From: Microbacterium sp. LWH11-1.2
GTDB taxonomy: Bacteria > Actinomycetota > Actinomycetes > Actinomycetales > Microbacteriaceae
DNA: 64,000 nucleotides
Direction of reading: 5' to 3'
Assembly (NCBI RefSeq): GCF_038397745.1
Contig: NZ_CP151636.1
Coordinates: 62,001-126,000, forward strand
Position numbers and translations under genes: made by a program. Below, one piece after another: positions 31,294 to 39,951 of the stretch. The stretch's first letter is position 1, and each line of letters opens with the position of its first letter. The notes beneath the pieces were generated by a model. That model saw only the letters and a program-made list of their open reading frames with translations. It did no database searches and was not told the origin of the DNA.

Positions 31294-31809
31294 ATGAAGG
31301 TGAACGATGTGCTCGCCGGCGTCCCCTTCCGGGCACCCGACCTCGACGATGCCGAGAACCCGTTCCTGCACACCGAGCTCTTCGTCGACGCGCAGGTCAC
31401 CCGCATCCTCGTCGACGTCATGACCGGCACCGTCGGCATCCTGTTCGAGCTGCGGCAGGCCGAGCGCCTGCGTGCGAACACCGCGCTGCTGCGCGTGACC
31501 GGCGTGGCGCAGCAGAACTGGATCTGCACCGCGATGGCCAACGAGTTCACCGCCTGGTCGATCACGGGAGCCACGATCCACCAGCGACTCGGCGAGTTCC
31601 AGTTCGTCGCGCAGTGCCTTCCCGCGGGCGCCCTGCGGGTGGTGGGCTCCTCAGCGGAGTTCATCCTGCTGGAGGCCTCCGCTCTCGCGACCGCGCCGCC
31701 CGACTACCGGACGGACTCCCACGACCTGATCCGTTTCGGCGTCGCGAACGAGACCACCGAGTGCGAGGCGGTCGGCATCGCCCGCTCGGTGCAGACCGAG
31801 AAGGTCTGA
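31294..31809 (+). CDS. hypothetical protein
   Basis: This 171-residue soluble protein has alternating strand-like segments (RILVDVMTGTVGILFELRQ, ALRVVGSSAEFILLEASAL) and no signal or membrane segment. No family recognised; the beta-rich pattern is of a single compact domain. It lies between the divergent AraC gene and the convergent aminotransferase. The ribosome-binding site is weak (GAAGG). Confidence 0.75.
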   Translation: MKVNDVLAGVPFRAPDLDDAENPFLHTELFVDAQVTRILVDVMTGTVGILFELRQAERLRANTALLRVTGVAQQNWICTAMANEFTAWSITGATIHQRLGEFQFVAQCLPAGALRVVGSSAEFILLEASALATAPPDYRTDSHDLIRFGVANETTECEAVGIARSVQTEKV

Positions 31810-31816
31810 CGCGGGG

Positions 31817-33145
31817 TTAGCGCGAGAAGGCGGCGAGCGCTTCGTCGACGATGTCGAGGCCCCGTGTCGCATCCTCCGCGGTGATCACGCACGGCGGAAC
31901 GACGTGGAGGCGGTTGTCGGCGAAGAACGGCAGCAGACCGCGCGCGAGCAGATCGCTCTTGAGCGCACCGATCGAGGCCGCCGGCAGCGGGGCCCGCGTC
32001 TCCCGGTCCTCGACGAGCTCGACGGCCCAGAAGACGCCGCTGCCGCGGACCTCGCCGATGACGTCGTGCTTCTCCGCGAGCTGCTCGAGGCGCGGTCCGA
32101 TGACCTCGGCGCCGATGCGCTTCGCGTTGTCGACGACGCCTTCCTCGCGCATGGCCTCGATCGTCGCGACGACGCTGGCGGCCGCGAGCGGGTGGCCGGA
32201 GTAGGTGAGCCCTCCGGGGAAGACGCGCTCATCGAAGTGGTGTGCGATCTCACCGGGGATGATGACGCCGCCGATCGGCACGTAGCCGGAGTTGACGCCC
32301 TTCGCGAAGGTGATGAGGTCGGGGCGCACGCCGAAGGCGTCGAGCGCGAGCCACTCGCCGGTGCGGCCGAAGCCCGCCATGACCTCGTCGAGGATCAGCA
32401 GGATGCCGTAGCGGTCGGCGATCTCGCGCACGCCTTCGAGGTAGCCGGGCGGCGGAGTGAGGATGCCGGCCGTCCCGGGCACGGTCTCGAGCAGGATCGC
32501 GGCGATGCTGTCGGGGCCCTCGGCCTGCACGACGCGCTCGAGGTGGTGCAGCGCGCGGGCGGACTCCTCCTCGGGCGTCGTCGCCCAGAACTCCGAGCGG
32601 TACAGGTACGGCCCGAAGAAGTGCACGTGCCCGCGGGAGTACTCGTTGGGGATGCGGCGCCAGTCGCCGGTCGCGACGACGGCGGCTCCCGTGTTGCCGT
32701 GGTACGAGCGGTAGGCCGAGAGCACCTTGTCGCGCCCGGTGAACAGGCGGGCCATCCGGATCGCGTTCTCGTTCGCGTCGGCACCGCCGTTGGTGAAGAA
32801 CACCTTCTCGAATCCCTCGGGAGCGATGTCGACGATCAGCCGCGCGGCCTCGGCGCGCACGGCGTTGGCGTGTGCGGGAGCGACGGTCGTCAGCACCTCC
32901 GCCTGCGCCTGGATGGCCGCGACGACCTTCGGATGCTGGTGCCCGATGTTCACGTTGACGAGCTGGCTCGAGAAGTCGAGGAACTGATTGCCGTCGGCAT
33001 CCCACACCGTGGTGCCCGAGCCACCGGCGATCGCCATCGGCGCGAGCGAACCCTGGGCCGACCACGAGTGGAACACCCGCGAGCGGTCGGCGTTCGACAC
33101 CTCGGCGTTGGTGAGGGTCGAGGCGGAGGGGGTGCTGGTCGTCAT
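31817..33145 (-). CDS. class III (omega) aminotransferase
   Basis: This 442-residue PLP enzyme has DADGNQFLDFSSQLVNVNIGHQHPKVV, the phosphate-binding TNGGADANENAIRMAR, YHGNTG, the Asp of LILDEVMAGFGRTGEW, and the PLP lysine in ITFAKGVNSGYVPIGG. The class covers beta-alanine:pyruvate, GABA and other omega-amine transaminases. A PucR regulator divides it from methylmalonate-semialdehyde dehydrogenase, so a beta-alanine or related role is favoured but not proven. Confidence 0.93.
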   Translation of the reverse strand: MTTSTPSASTLTNAEVSNADRSRVFHSWSAQGSLAPMAIAGGSGTTVWDADGNQFLDFSSQLVNVNIGHQHPKVVAAIQAQAEVLTTVAPAHANAVRAEAARLIVDIAPEGFEKVFFTNGGADANENAIRMARLFTGRDKVLSAYRSYHGNTGAAVVATGDWRRIPNEYSRGHVHFFGPYLYRSEFWATTPEEESARALHHLERVVQAEGPDSIAAILLETVPGTAGILTPPPGYLEGVREIADRYGILLILDEVMAGFGRTGEWLALDAFGVRPDLITFAKGVNSGYVPIGGVIIPGEIAHHFDERVFPGGLTYSGHPLAAASVVATIEAMREEGVVDNAKRIGAEVIGPRLEQLAEKHDVIGEVRGSGVFWAVELVEDRETRAPLPAASIGALKSDLLARGLLPFFADNRLHVVPPCVITAEDATRGLDIVDEALAAFSR

Positions 33146-33231
33146 GGAGAGCCCTTCGAAGTCGGCGGCACCCCGATCATCTCAGGTGGGCGCGCGGAGA
33201 ACTCGCGACAATCCGTCTACCAACCGACCAC

Positions 33232-33260
33232 TTGACGGACAGAACGGCATCGGACAGGAT
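33232..33260 (+). promoter_or_regulatory. promoter of the PucR gene, predicted leaderless
   Basis: TTGACG (33232-33237), 17 bp, CAGGAT (33255-33260). The GTG at 33267 falls at the expected +1, so the mRNA would be leaderless, which is common in actinobacteria. This decides the start of the PucR gene. Confidence 0.5.
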
Positions 33261-33266
33261 GCGGGA

Positions 33267-34793
33267 GTGCCCGCCACCCTCCGCGCCCTGCTGAACGAGT
33301 CGCGCTTCGACCTGCGTCCGGTCAGCGGCGTCGACGACGCCCTGCTCGCGCAGGCCGTTCTGTGGGCGCACAACTCGGACCTCCCCGATCCGACCCCCTG
33401 GCTCGACTCGGGGGGTCTCCTGCTGACCGACGGCGTGCAGTTCGACGCACCCGACCCCGAGCCGGCGCACCCCTATGTGCAGCGGCTCGTCGATCACGGC
33501 GTGCTCGCGCTGGGATTCGCCACCGGGATCGTGCACGAGCGCATCCCGAGCGAGCTGACCGAGGCCGCCGCGGCCCGGGGCCTCCCTCTGCTCGAGGTCC
33601 CGAGGGACACCCCGTTCATGGGGATCATCCGCTTCATCTCCGACGCGGTGGCCGACGACGACCGGCAGATGCTGGAGCGATCGCTGCGCGCGCAGCGCTC
33701 GGTCGCCCGCGCGGCCCTGCGGCCCGACGGACTCGCCGAGATCCTCCGCGAGCTCGAGCGCAACCTGGACTGCTGGGTGGCCCTCTTCGACGCCTCCGGC
33801 GCGCGCGTGAAGGTGCCGACGCTGCGGGAGATCCCGTCGTCGATGGCACCCGAGATCCAGGATGCCGTGGCGAGCATGCTCGCGCGCAGCCGCACGGCGG
33901 CCGTGCGGCTCAGCGTCACCGGAGCGGACGAGGTCACGCTGCAGACGCTCGGTCAGCGCGGAGATCTGCGCGGCATCCTGGCCGTCGGCACGGGCACAGG
34001 GGCTCTCGATCGGGCACGCGCCGACCTCGTCGATGCGGTGATCGCGCTCGCCAGCATCGCTCTCGAACAGAGCCGCACGCTCGACGACGCGCGGCGGCGC
34101 CTGCGCTCCGGCGTGCTCGAGCTGCTCATGGCCGGCATCACCGCGGTAGCGCAGCGCACCGTGGCGCACCTGTGGGGGCCGCTCCCCGACGGCCCTCTCC
34201 GGGTCGGCGGCATCGCCCTGCCGGACGACGCGGAGGGCGGCGCGCAGGCCCTGCGTTCCGCCCTGGAGCTGCTCGCCGTCGAGAGCCGTGGAGCGGTGTT
34301 CTTCGCGGAGCGCGGCGACCGTGTCGTGACGGTCACGCCCGACGACGGCAGAGCCGGATTGCTCGCGCTGCTGAATCGCCACGGCGTCGCCGCGGGTTTC
34401 TCGGCGGCCGCGAGCTGGGACCGGCTGACCGAGGCGATGGCCGAATCCGAGCGGGCGCTGGCCCGGACGACGCCGCACGAGCCGATCGCCGAGTTCGACG
34501 ACATCGCCGGGGCCGGACTGCTCGGACACCTGGAGCACACGCAGGCGCACGACATCGCGAGACGGATGCTGCTGCCGCTCGAGAGCGCCAACGACCCGGC
34601 TGACCTGCGGCGCACCCTCGAGGTCTGGCTGGAGCACAACGGCGCGTGGGATCCCGCGGCCAAGGCGCTCGGCATCCATCGGCACACCCTGCGCGCCAGG
34701 GTCGATGCCGCCGGCGCGCTGCTCGCGCTCGACCTCGACACGTTCGCGGCGCGCGCCGAGCTCTGGGGCGCCCTGCAGCTCACGCAGCGCTGA
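33267..34793 (+). CDS. PucR-family transcriptional regulator
   Basis: This 508-residue protein has an N-terminal PucR/purine-catabolism-type domain (residues ~1-120), a GAF-like middle section (ILRELERNLDCWVALFDASGARV...) and a C-terminal PucR-type HTH (RRTLEVWLEHNGAWDPAAKALGIHRHTLRARVDAA). PucR-type proteins activate or repress nitrogen-compound catabolism. Flanked by an omega-aminotransferase and a CoA-acylating semialdehyde dehydrogenase, its likely targets. Confidence 0.93.
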   Translation: MPATLRALLNESRFDLRPVSGVDDALLAQAVLWAHNSDLPDPTPWLDSGGLLLTDGVQFDAPDPEPAHPYVQRLVDHGVLALGFATGIVHERIPSELTEAAAARGLPLLEVPRDTPFMGIIRFISDAVADDDRQMLERSLRAQRSVARAALRPDGLAEILRELERNLDCWVALFDASGARVKVPTLREIPSSMAPEIQDAVASMLARSRTAAVRLSVTGADEVTLQTLGQRGDLRGILAVGTGTGALDRARADLVDAVIALASIALEQSRTLDDARRRLRSGVLELLMAGITAVAQRTVAHLWGPLPDGPLRVGGIALPDDAEGGAQALRSALELLAVESRGAVFFAERGDRVVTVTPDDGRAGLLALLNRHGVAAGFSAAASWDRLTEAMAESERALARTTPHEPIAEFDDIAGAGLLGHLEHTQAHDIARRMLLPLESANDPADLRRTLEVWLEHNGAWDPAAKALGIHRHTLRARVDAAGALLALDLDTFAARAELWGALQLTQR

Positions 34794-34827
34794 TCCCCCC
34801 TCCTCCTCTCTCGCCGAGAAGAAGGGC

Positions 34828-36393
34828 TCAGTTGTTCTGGGGGAAGCCGAGGTTGATGCCGGTGTGGGCGGAGTCGTTGCGGGTGGCGGGGTCGATCCAC
34901 CGGGCGGTGACGGCCTTCTCGCGGGTGAAGAAGTCGAAGCCGTGCACACCGTAGGCCTTCGCGTCACCGAACAGCGACTTCTTCCAGCCGCCGAACGAGT
35001 GGTACGCGACCGGGACGGGGATCGGGACGTTGATGCCGATCATCCCGACCTGCACCTCGTTCTGGAACCGGCGGGCCGCGCCCCCGTCGTTCGTGAAGAT
35101 CGCCGTCCCGTTGCCGAACTCGCCCGAGTTGATCAGGGCGAGGCCCTCGTCGTACGAGGCGACCCGGACGACGGAGAGCACCGGCCCGAAGATCTCCTCC
35201 GTGTACGCGCGCGACGTCGTGGGGAGGCCGTCGATCAGCGTCGGGCCGAAGAAGAAGCCGTCCTCGTGACCGTCGACCGTGAACCCGCGGCCGTCGACGA
35301 CGATCCTCGCCCCGTCGGCCTCGGCGATGTCGACGTAGGAGGAGACCTTGTCGCGGTGCACGTCGGTGATCAGCGGGCCCATGTCGGGCTCGACGCCGTC
35401 GACGCCGGCGCCGTTCCCGATCTTCAGAGCCGCGATGCGGTCCGTGATCTTCGCGATCAGATCATCCGCGACCGGCTCCACGGCCAGGACCACGCTGATC
35501 GCCATGCAGCGCTCGCCCGCCGCGCCGTAGCCGGCGTTCACGGCGTTGTCGGCCACCAGGTCGAGGTCGGCATCCGGCAGCACGAGCATGTGGTTCTTCG
35601 CCCCACCGAGGGCCTGCACCCGCTTGCCGTGCTTCGACGCGGTCTCGTAGATGTACTGCGCGATCGGCGTCGACCCCACGAAGCTGATCGACTGCACGAC
35701 GGGAGAGGTGAGCAGCCCGTCGACCGCGAGCTTGTCCCCCTGCAGCACCGTGAAGACGCCATCGGGAAGCCCGGCCTCCTGCCAGACCCGTGCGAGCCAC
35801 AGGGCGGCGGACGGGTCCTTCTCGGACGGCTTCAACACCACCGCGTTGCCGGCCGCGATCGCGATCGGCACGAACCACAGCGGCACCATCACCGGGAAGT
35901 TGAACGGCGAGATCACCCCCACCACGCCCAAGGGCTGCTTGAGGGAGTACACGTCGATGCCCGACGACGCGTTCTCACTGAACGCGCCCTTGATCAGGTG
36001 CGGGAATCCCGTCGCGAGCTCCACGACCTCCTGCCCACGCAGGATCTCCCCCATCGCATCCGACACGACCTTCCCGTGCTCGGAAGTGATCAGCTCCGCC
36101 AGCTCCTGCTTGCGGGCGTTCAGGATCTCCCGGAACGCGAACAGCACCGACTGCCGCTTCGCGATCGAGAACCCCGACCACACCCGGAATCCCGCCTCCG
36201 CCGACGCGATCGCCTCATCGATCTCGGCCTGATCCGCCAGCGCCACATGCGCCTGCACCGCACCGGTCGCCGGGTTGAAGACCGGAGCGGTCCGCCCCGA
36301 CTCCGACGGCCGCAGCGCGCCATCGATCCAATGCGCGATCACAGGAACGGAGGATGCCGTCGTCGAGGCGGCGGACGTGTCAGTGATGGTCAT
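34828..36393 (-). CDS. mmsA: CoA-acylating (methyl)malonate-semialdehyde dehydrogenase
   Basis: This 521-residue aldehyde dehydrogenase fold protein has catalytic C296 (GERCMA). The usual general-base Glu is Asn in GGAKNH (N267), as is characteristic of CoA-dependent MMSDH. FNFPVMVPLWFVPIAIAAGNAVVLKPSE and the C-terminal FGGWKKSLFGD also match the family. It converts malonate or methylmalonate semialdehyde to acetyl- or propionyl-CoA. This would complete breakdown of beta-alanine after transamination by the neighbouring enzyme. Confidence 0.95.
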   Translation of the reverse strand: MTITDTSAASTTASSVPVIAHWIDGALRPSESGRTAPVFNPATGAVQAHVALADQAEIDEAIASAEAGFRVWSGFSIAKRQSVLFAFREILNARKQELAELITSEHGKVVSDAMGEILRGQEVVELATGFPHLIKGAFSENASSGIDVYSLKQPLGVVGVISPFNFPVMVPLWFVPIAIAAGNAVVLKPSEKDPSAALWLARVWQEAGLPDGVFTVLQGDKLAVDGLLTSPVVQSISFVGSTPIAQYIYETASKHGKRVQALGGAKNHMLVLPDADLDLVADNAVNAGYGAAGERCMAISVVLAVEPVADDLIAKITDRIAALKIGNGAGVDGVEPDMGPLITDVHRDKVSSYVDIAEADGARIVVDGRGFTVDGHEDGFFFGPTLIDGLPTTSRAYTEEIFGPVLSVVRVASYDEGLALINSGEFGNGTAIFTNDGGAARRFQNEVQVGMIGINVPIPVPVAYHSFGGWKKSLFGDAKAYGVHGFDFFTREKAVTARWIDPATRNDSAHTGINLGFPQNN

Positions 36394-36577
36394 TCTTCAC
36401 CTCGGGGTCGTCGGGGGTGGTCGACCTCAGTGAAGCAGGACACGCGCAGGCGGAGACGTGCCACTACGTCCTGACACCACGAATCTCATCGACAGTCAGG
36501 CAGCACCGCGGCCCCGACGTCCGCCGCGAACGAGATTGGCTACTGTCGATCGGGAGAGCGAACCGGGAGGCGTCCGC

Positions 36578-36961
36578 ATGGAGAAGCGACGATGGAGCGG
36601 CGCCGTCGTCCCCGCGCTGGGACTGATCGCCGCGTCGACCGCCATCGCCTGGACCGTGACCATCGGGCTTCCGGTCACCGTCCGCACGGAGTCCGGGTTC
36701 GCCGATGTCGCCTTCGGCTGGCCGCTTCCCTGGTACCACCAGGATCTGTCGCGCTTCGGGTACACCGACCTGCCCGTCGACGTCACCGTCGTGGGAGACC
36801 GCGTCGAGCCGGTGCCGACCCAGGTGGACTGGCTCGCGTTCACCGGCGACGTGGCGCTGACCGCGCTGGTGCTCTGGGCCGCCGTCGCCCTTCTCGTCGG
36901 AGGTCTCGCCCGGCTCCGCTCGCGATCTCAGCCGAAGCCGCCGCTGGACAGCCCTCGCTAG
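36578..36961 (+). CDS. small membrane protein, two helices
   Basis: This 127-residue protein has membrane helices near residues 8-30 (VVPALGLIAASTAIAWTVTIGLPV) and 88-112 (VALTALVLWAAVALLVGGLARL). Between them lies an extracytoplasmic loop rich in aromatic residues (FGWPLPWYHQDLSRFGY). GGGAGG precedes the ATG. No family recognised. Confidence 0.72.
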   Translation: MEKRRWSGAVVPALGLIAASTAIAWTVTIGLPVTVRTESGFADVAFGWPLPWYHQDLSRFGYTDLPVDVTVVGDRVEPVPTQVDWLAFTGDVALTALVLWAAVALLVGGLARLRSRSQPKPPLDSPR

Positions 36962-37014
36962 GATGGCCTGGTTCGCCGCCCGGTGACGATTCGCGGGCGC
37001 GCAGAGGGAGAGAG

Positions 37015-38016
37015 ATGCCACGGTCGAGCCGGAGGACTCGGATCACCGACGTCGCCCGGCTCGCGGGAGTCTCCCTGTCGACCGTGTCGCGGGCGATGAA
37101 CGACAACCCCACGGTCGACCCCGCCCTGGTCGCGCGCGTCAAGGCCGCAGCCGCCGAGCTCGGGTACACCGCGAATCCCGTCGCGCGCAGCCTCGTGCTG
37201 GGGCGCACGCAGACGGTCGCCGTGGTCGTCCCCGACCTCGAGAATCCCACCTTCCAGGCGATCCTGCGCGGACTCAGCCATGCCGCGGCATCCGACGGCT
37301 ATCACGTGCTGATCGCCGACTCGGTCGAGGATCTCGACAGCGAGCGCGCCCTCGCCCGGACCACACGGCTGCGCACCGACGGCCTGGTGCTGTGCTCGCC
37401 GCGGATGCCCGCGGACGAGCTGACCGACCTGCTCGCCGATGTCTCCCCCGCCGTCGTCATCAATCGCGAGGAGCTCCCCGACATCCCGGTGATCGCCGCC
37501 GACTACGGCGCGGCACTCGGCGAGCAGATCGAGCACCTGCGCGCGCTCGGTCACACGCGCCTCGCGTATCTCGCCGGCAGCACCCGCAGCGCGTCGCACC
37601 ACGCGCGGCGAGAGGCCATCGCCCGCGCTCGGGTCGACCATCCGCAGATCGAGGTTCTCGAGATCCCGACCGGCGTCGACTTCGAGAGCGGTCGCGCGGC
37701 GGCGGATGCCGTCGTCGATTCGCGGGCGACGGGCGTTCTGGCCTTCAACGACCTGGTCGCGATGGGGCTGCTCACCGCGCTCGCCGATCGCGGCATCCTG
37801 GTCCCTGCCGACATCTCGGTCGTCGGCTTCGACGACATCCCCTTCGCCGCACACGCCCACCCTCCGCTGACCACGTCCGCCGTGCCGGCGCACGAACTCG
37901 GAGCGCGTGCGTGGCAGGCGATGCACGAGCAGCTCGAAGGGCATGCCGCCCCCGGCAGGCAGACGCTCGTGCCGCGGATGGTCGTCCGCGCGAGCACCGC
38001 TCACGTCGCGCACTGA
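37015..38016 (+). CDS. LacI-family transcriptional regulator
   Basis: This 333-residue protein has an N-terminal LacI HTH with hinge (ITDVARLAGVSLSTVSRAMNDNPTVDPALVARVKAAAAELGYTANPVARSL) and a periplasmic-binding-like sugar domain (TVAVVVPDLENPTFQAILRG...GLLTALADRGILVPADISVVGFDDIPFAAHAHPPLTT). It precedes, on the same strand, a sugar-acid operon whose leader carries a GAAAACGTTTCC operator. It is the likely repressor of that operon. Confidence 0.94.
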   Translation: MPRSSRRTRITDVARLAGVSLSTVSRAMNDNPTVDPALVARVKAAAAELGYTANPVARSLVLGRTQTVAVVVPDLENPTFQAILRGLSHAAASDGYHVLIADSVEDLDSERALARTTRLRTDGLVLCSPRMPADELTDLLADVSPAVVINREELPDIPVIAADYGAALGEQIEHLRALGHTRLAYLAGSTRSASHHARREAIARARVDHPQIEVLEIPTGVDFESGRAAADAVVDSRATGVLAFNDLVAMGLLTALADRGILVPADISVVGFDDIPFAAHAHPPLTTSAVPAHELGARAWQAMHEQLEGHAAPGRQTLVPRMVVRASTAHVAH

Positions 38017-38068
38017 CCGCAGCGACTTCCTTGCCACCCGGCCAGACCGCTGTGTTAGCGTGAGATGA

Positions 38069-38080
38069 GAAAACGTTTCC
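38069..38080. promoter_or_regulatory. LacI-type operator
   Basis: GAAAACGTTTCC is centred on CG with near-symmetric arms, the classic LacI/GalR operator form. It lies 63 bp before the SDR start and 53 bp after the LacI stop. Confidence 0.65.
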
Positions 38081-38093
38081 TGGAGGTCCTGCG

Positions 38094-38135
38094 ATGGCGA
38101 AGAGCTCTCCCCCGTCGATCGGCGCATCGTCATGA
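38094..38135 (+). CDS. 13-codon upstream ORF coupled to the SDR gene
   Basis: ATG at 38094 follows a strong ribosome-binding site (TGGAGG, about 7 nt upstream) and reads MAKSSPPSIGASS, then TGA at 38133-38135. The TGA overlaps the SDR ATG at 38132 in an ATGA junction. The SDR itself lacks a good ribosome-binding site of its own, so translational coupling through this mini-ORF is likely. It may be only a coupling device. Confidence 0.45.
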   Translation: MAKSSPPSIGASS

Positions 38136-39052
38136 GGATCGTCGTCACCGGCGGCTCCGGACGACTCGGGCGTTCCCTCGTCTCCGATCTCGCGGGTGCC
38201 GGGCACGAGCTGGTCTCGCTCGATCGCACCCCGACGTCGTCGCTCGACCGCGACGGCGTGGAGCAGGTCGCCGTCGATCTCGTCGACGCCGGCGCCACGG
38301 TCGATGTCCTCGCCGCCGCTCGCGCCGATGCCGTGATCCACCTCGCCGCGATCGCGGTGCCGTTCAGCGCACCGGAGGACGAGATCCTGCGCACCAACGC
38401 CGCCCTGGCCATGTCGGTGCTGGGTGGCGCCGTGACGGCCGGTGTCCCGCGGATCGTGGCGGCGTCCAGCCCGACGGTGATCGGCTACGGCGCGCCGGCC
38501 GGGTGGGCGCCCGAACGGCTCCCGCTCGACGAGGAATCGCCGACCCTGCCCTGGAACGCCTACGGCCTCTCGAAGCTGGTGATCGAGCACACGATCGGGA
38601 TGCTGCGGCGTCAGACCGGCGACAGCACCCGGTTCGCGGCGTTCCGCCCCTGCTACGTCATCGCGCCAGAGGAATGGGCCGGTGCTCCGACCCAGCAGGG
38701 GCACACGGTGCGGGAGCGGCTCGATGACCCGGCGCTCGCCGCACCCGCCCTGTTCAACTACGTCGACGCGCGCGACGTCGCGACCTTCGCCGACACGCTG
38801 GTGCGAGGACTCGACGACATCCCGAACGGCGAGGTCTTCTTCGTCGGGGCCGACGACGCTCTCGCCCGCCAGCCGCTCCGCGAGCTGATCCCCCGGTTCC
38901 ACCCCGGAGCCGCGCCGGCCGCTGAAGCCCTCGACGGCACGGCATCCGCCTTCAGCTCGGCGAAGGCCCACCGGCTGCTGGGCTGGTGGCCGACGCGCAC
39001 GTGGCGCAGCGAGCTCGCCCCCTCGACATCCCTCCCCACGAAAGGTCTCTGA
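38132..39052 (+). CDS. NAD-dependent epimerase/dehydratase-type SDR (uronate dehydrogenase-like)
   Basis: This 306-residue extended SDR has GGSGRLGRSLVSDL at the N-terminus, the acidic residue after strand 2 (SLDRTP, NAD preference) and the catalytic YGLSK. Uronate dehydrogenases belong to this fold and size class. Its company, a 5-dehydro-4-deoxyglucarate dehydratase and an enolase-superfamily acid-sugar dehydratase, makes oxidation of a hexuronate or related sugar plausible. A generic sugar-nucleotide epimerase is the alternative. Confidence 0.85.
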   Translation: MRIVVTGGSGRLGRSLVSDLAGAGHELVSLDRTPTSSLDRDGVEQVAVDLVDAGATVDVLAAARADAVIHLAAIAVPFSAPEDEILRTNAALAMSVLGGAVTAGVPRIVAASSPTVIGYGAPAGWAPERLPLDEESPTLPWNAYGLSKLVIEHTIGMLRRQTGDSTRFAAFRPCYVIAPEEWAGAPTQQGHTVRERLDDPALAAPALFNYVDARDVATFADTLVRGLDDIPNGEVFFVGADDALARQPLRELIPRFHPGAAPAAEALDGTASAFSSAKAHRLLGWWPTRTWRSELAPSTSLPTKGL

Positions 39053-39951
39053 TGGACTTCCGCGGCATCCTCTTCTTCCCGGTCACCCCCTTCGACGCCG
39101 GCGGTGCCGTCGACCACGATCTGCTCCGCGCGCACGTCGACGCGGGCGTCGCCGCCGGAGCGGGCGGGGTGTTCCCGGCATGCGGCACCGGAGAGTTCCA
39201 CGCGCTGTCGGCGTCCGAGGCCGCGTCGGTCACGCGGACGTCCGTCGAGGCGGTGCAGCGACGGGTGCCGGTGATCGCCGGTTCCGGCGGCCCTCTGGGC
39301 CACGCGCTCGAGGTCGCTCGCGCGGCGGCGGATGCCGGCGCCGACGGACTGCTCGTGCTGCCGCCGTATCTCGTCGGGGGCACCCAGCAGGGCCTCGTCT
39401 CCTACGTCGAGCAGATCGCCGCGGCATCCGCGCTCCCCGTCATCGTCTACCACCGCGCCACGGCGCAGTTCACCGTGGACGGCATCCGCCGGCTCACGCA
39501 GAACCCGAAGGTCGTCGGGTTCAAGGACGGCACCGGAGACATCGGCACGACGCAGCTCATCGTGCGCGCGATCGCCGAATCCGGGCGCACGGACTTCGCC
39601 CTCTTCAACGGGCTGCTCACCGCCGAGCTCACGCAGGCCGCCTATCGGGGCATCGGCGTTCCGCTGTACTCCTCGGCCGCGTTCGCGATGATCCCCGAGG
39701 TCGCGAACGCCTACTACCGGGCCTACGTCGACGGCGACGAGGAGCGCAGACTCCGCATCCTCGACGGGTTCTACCGTCCGCTCGTCGCGCTGCGGGACGA
39801 GACTCCCGGTTTCGGAGTCTCCCTGATCAAGGCGGGTCTGCGTCTCTCCGGCGTTCCGGTCGGCTCGGTGCGGGCTCCGCTCGTCGACCCGACACCGGAT
39901 CAGGAGGCGCGGCTCGGCGAGATCCTGGCGGCAGGACGCGCGCTCCTGTGA
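39052..39951 (+). CDS. 5-dehydro-4-deoxyglucarate dehydratase-like (DHDPS superfamily)
   Basis: This 299-residue (beta/alpha)8 aldolase-family protein begins FRGILFFPVTPFDAGGAVD. It has GVFPACGTGEFHALS, Y133 (VIVYHRA) and Schiff-base K158 in VVGFKDGTGD, the KdgD form of the family. The enzyme decarboxylates and dehydrates 5-keto-4-deoxyglucarate to alpha-ketoglutarate semialdehyde. The start shares one base with the SDR stop (TGATG). Confidence 0.9.
   Translation: MDFRGILFFPVTPFDAGGAVDHDLLRAHVDAGVAAGAGGVFPACGTGEFHALSASEAASVTRTSVEAVQRRVPVIAGSGGPLGHALEVARAAADAGADGLLVLPPYLVGGTQQGLVSYVEQIAAASALPVIVYHRATAQFTVDGIRRLTQNPKVVGFKDGTGDIGTTQLIVRAIAESGRTDFALFNGLLTAELTQAAYRGIGVPLYSSAAFAMIPEVANAYYRAYVDGDEERRLRILDGFYRPLVALRDETPGFGVSLIKAGLRLSGVPVGSVRAPLVDPTPDQEARLGEILAAGRALL

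Noticed and set aside
33177-34967. 596-aa minus-strand ORF opposite the PucR gene
   Set aside because: The PucR frame has clear family motifs and third-position GC bias; the antisense frame is composition-driven.
38065-38727. 220-aa plus-strand ORF starting MRKRFLEVLRW
   Set aside because: It overlaps the SDR gene in another frame and has Arg-rich composition typical of GC-driven shadow frames.
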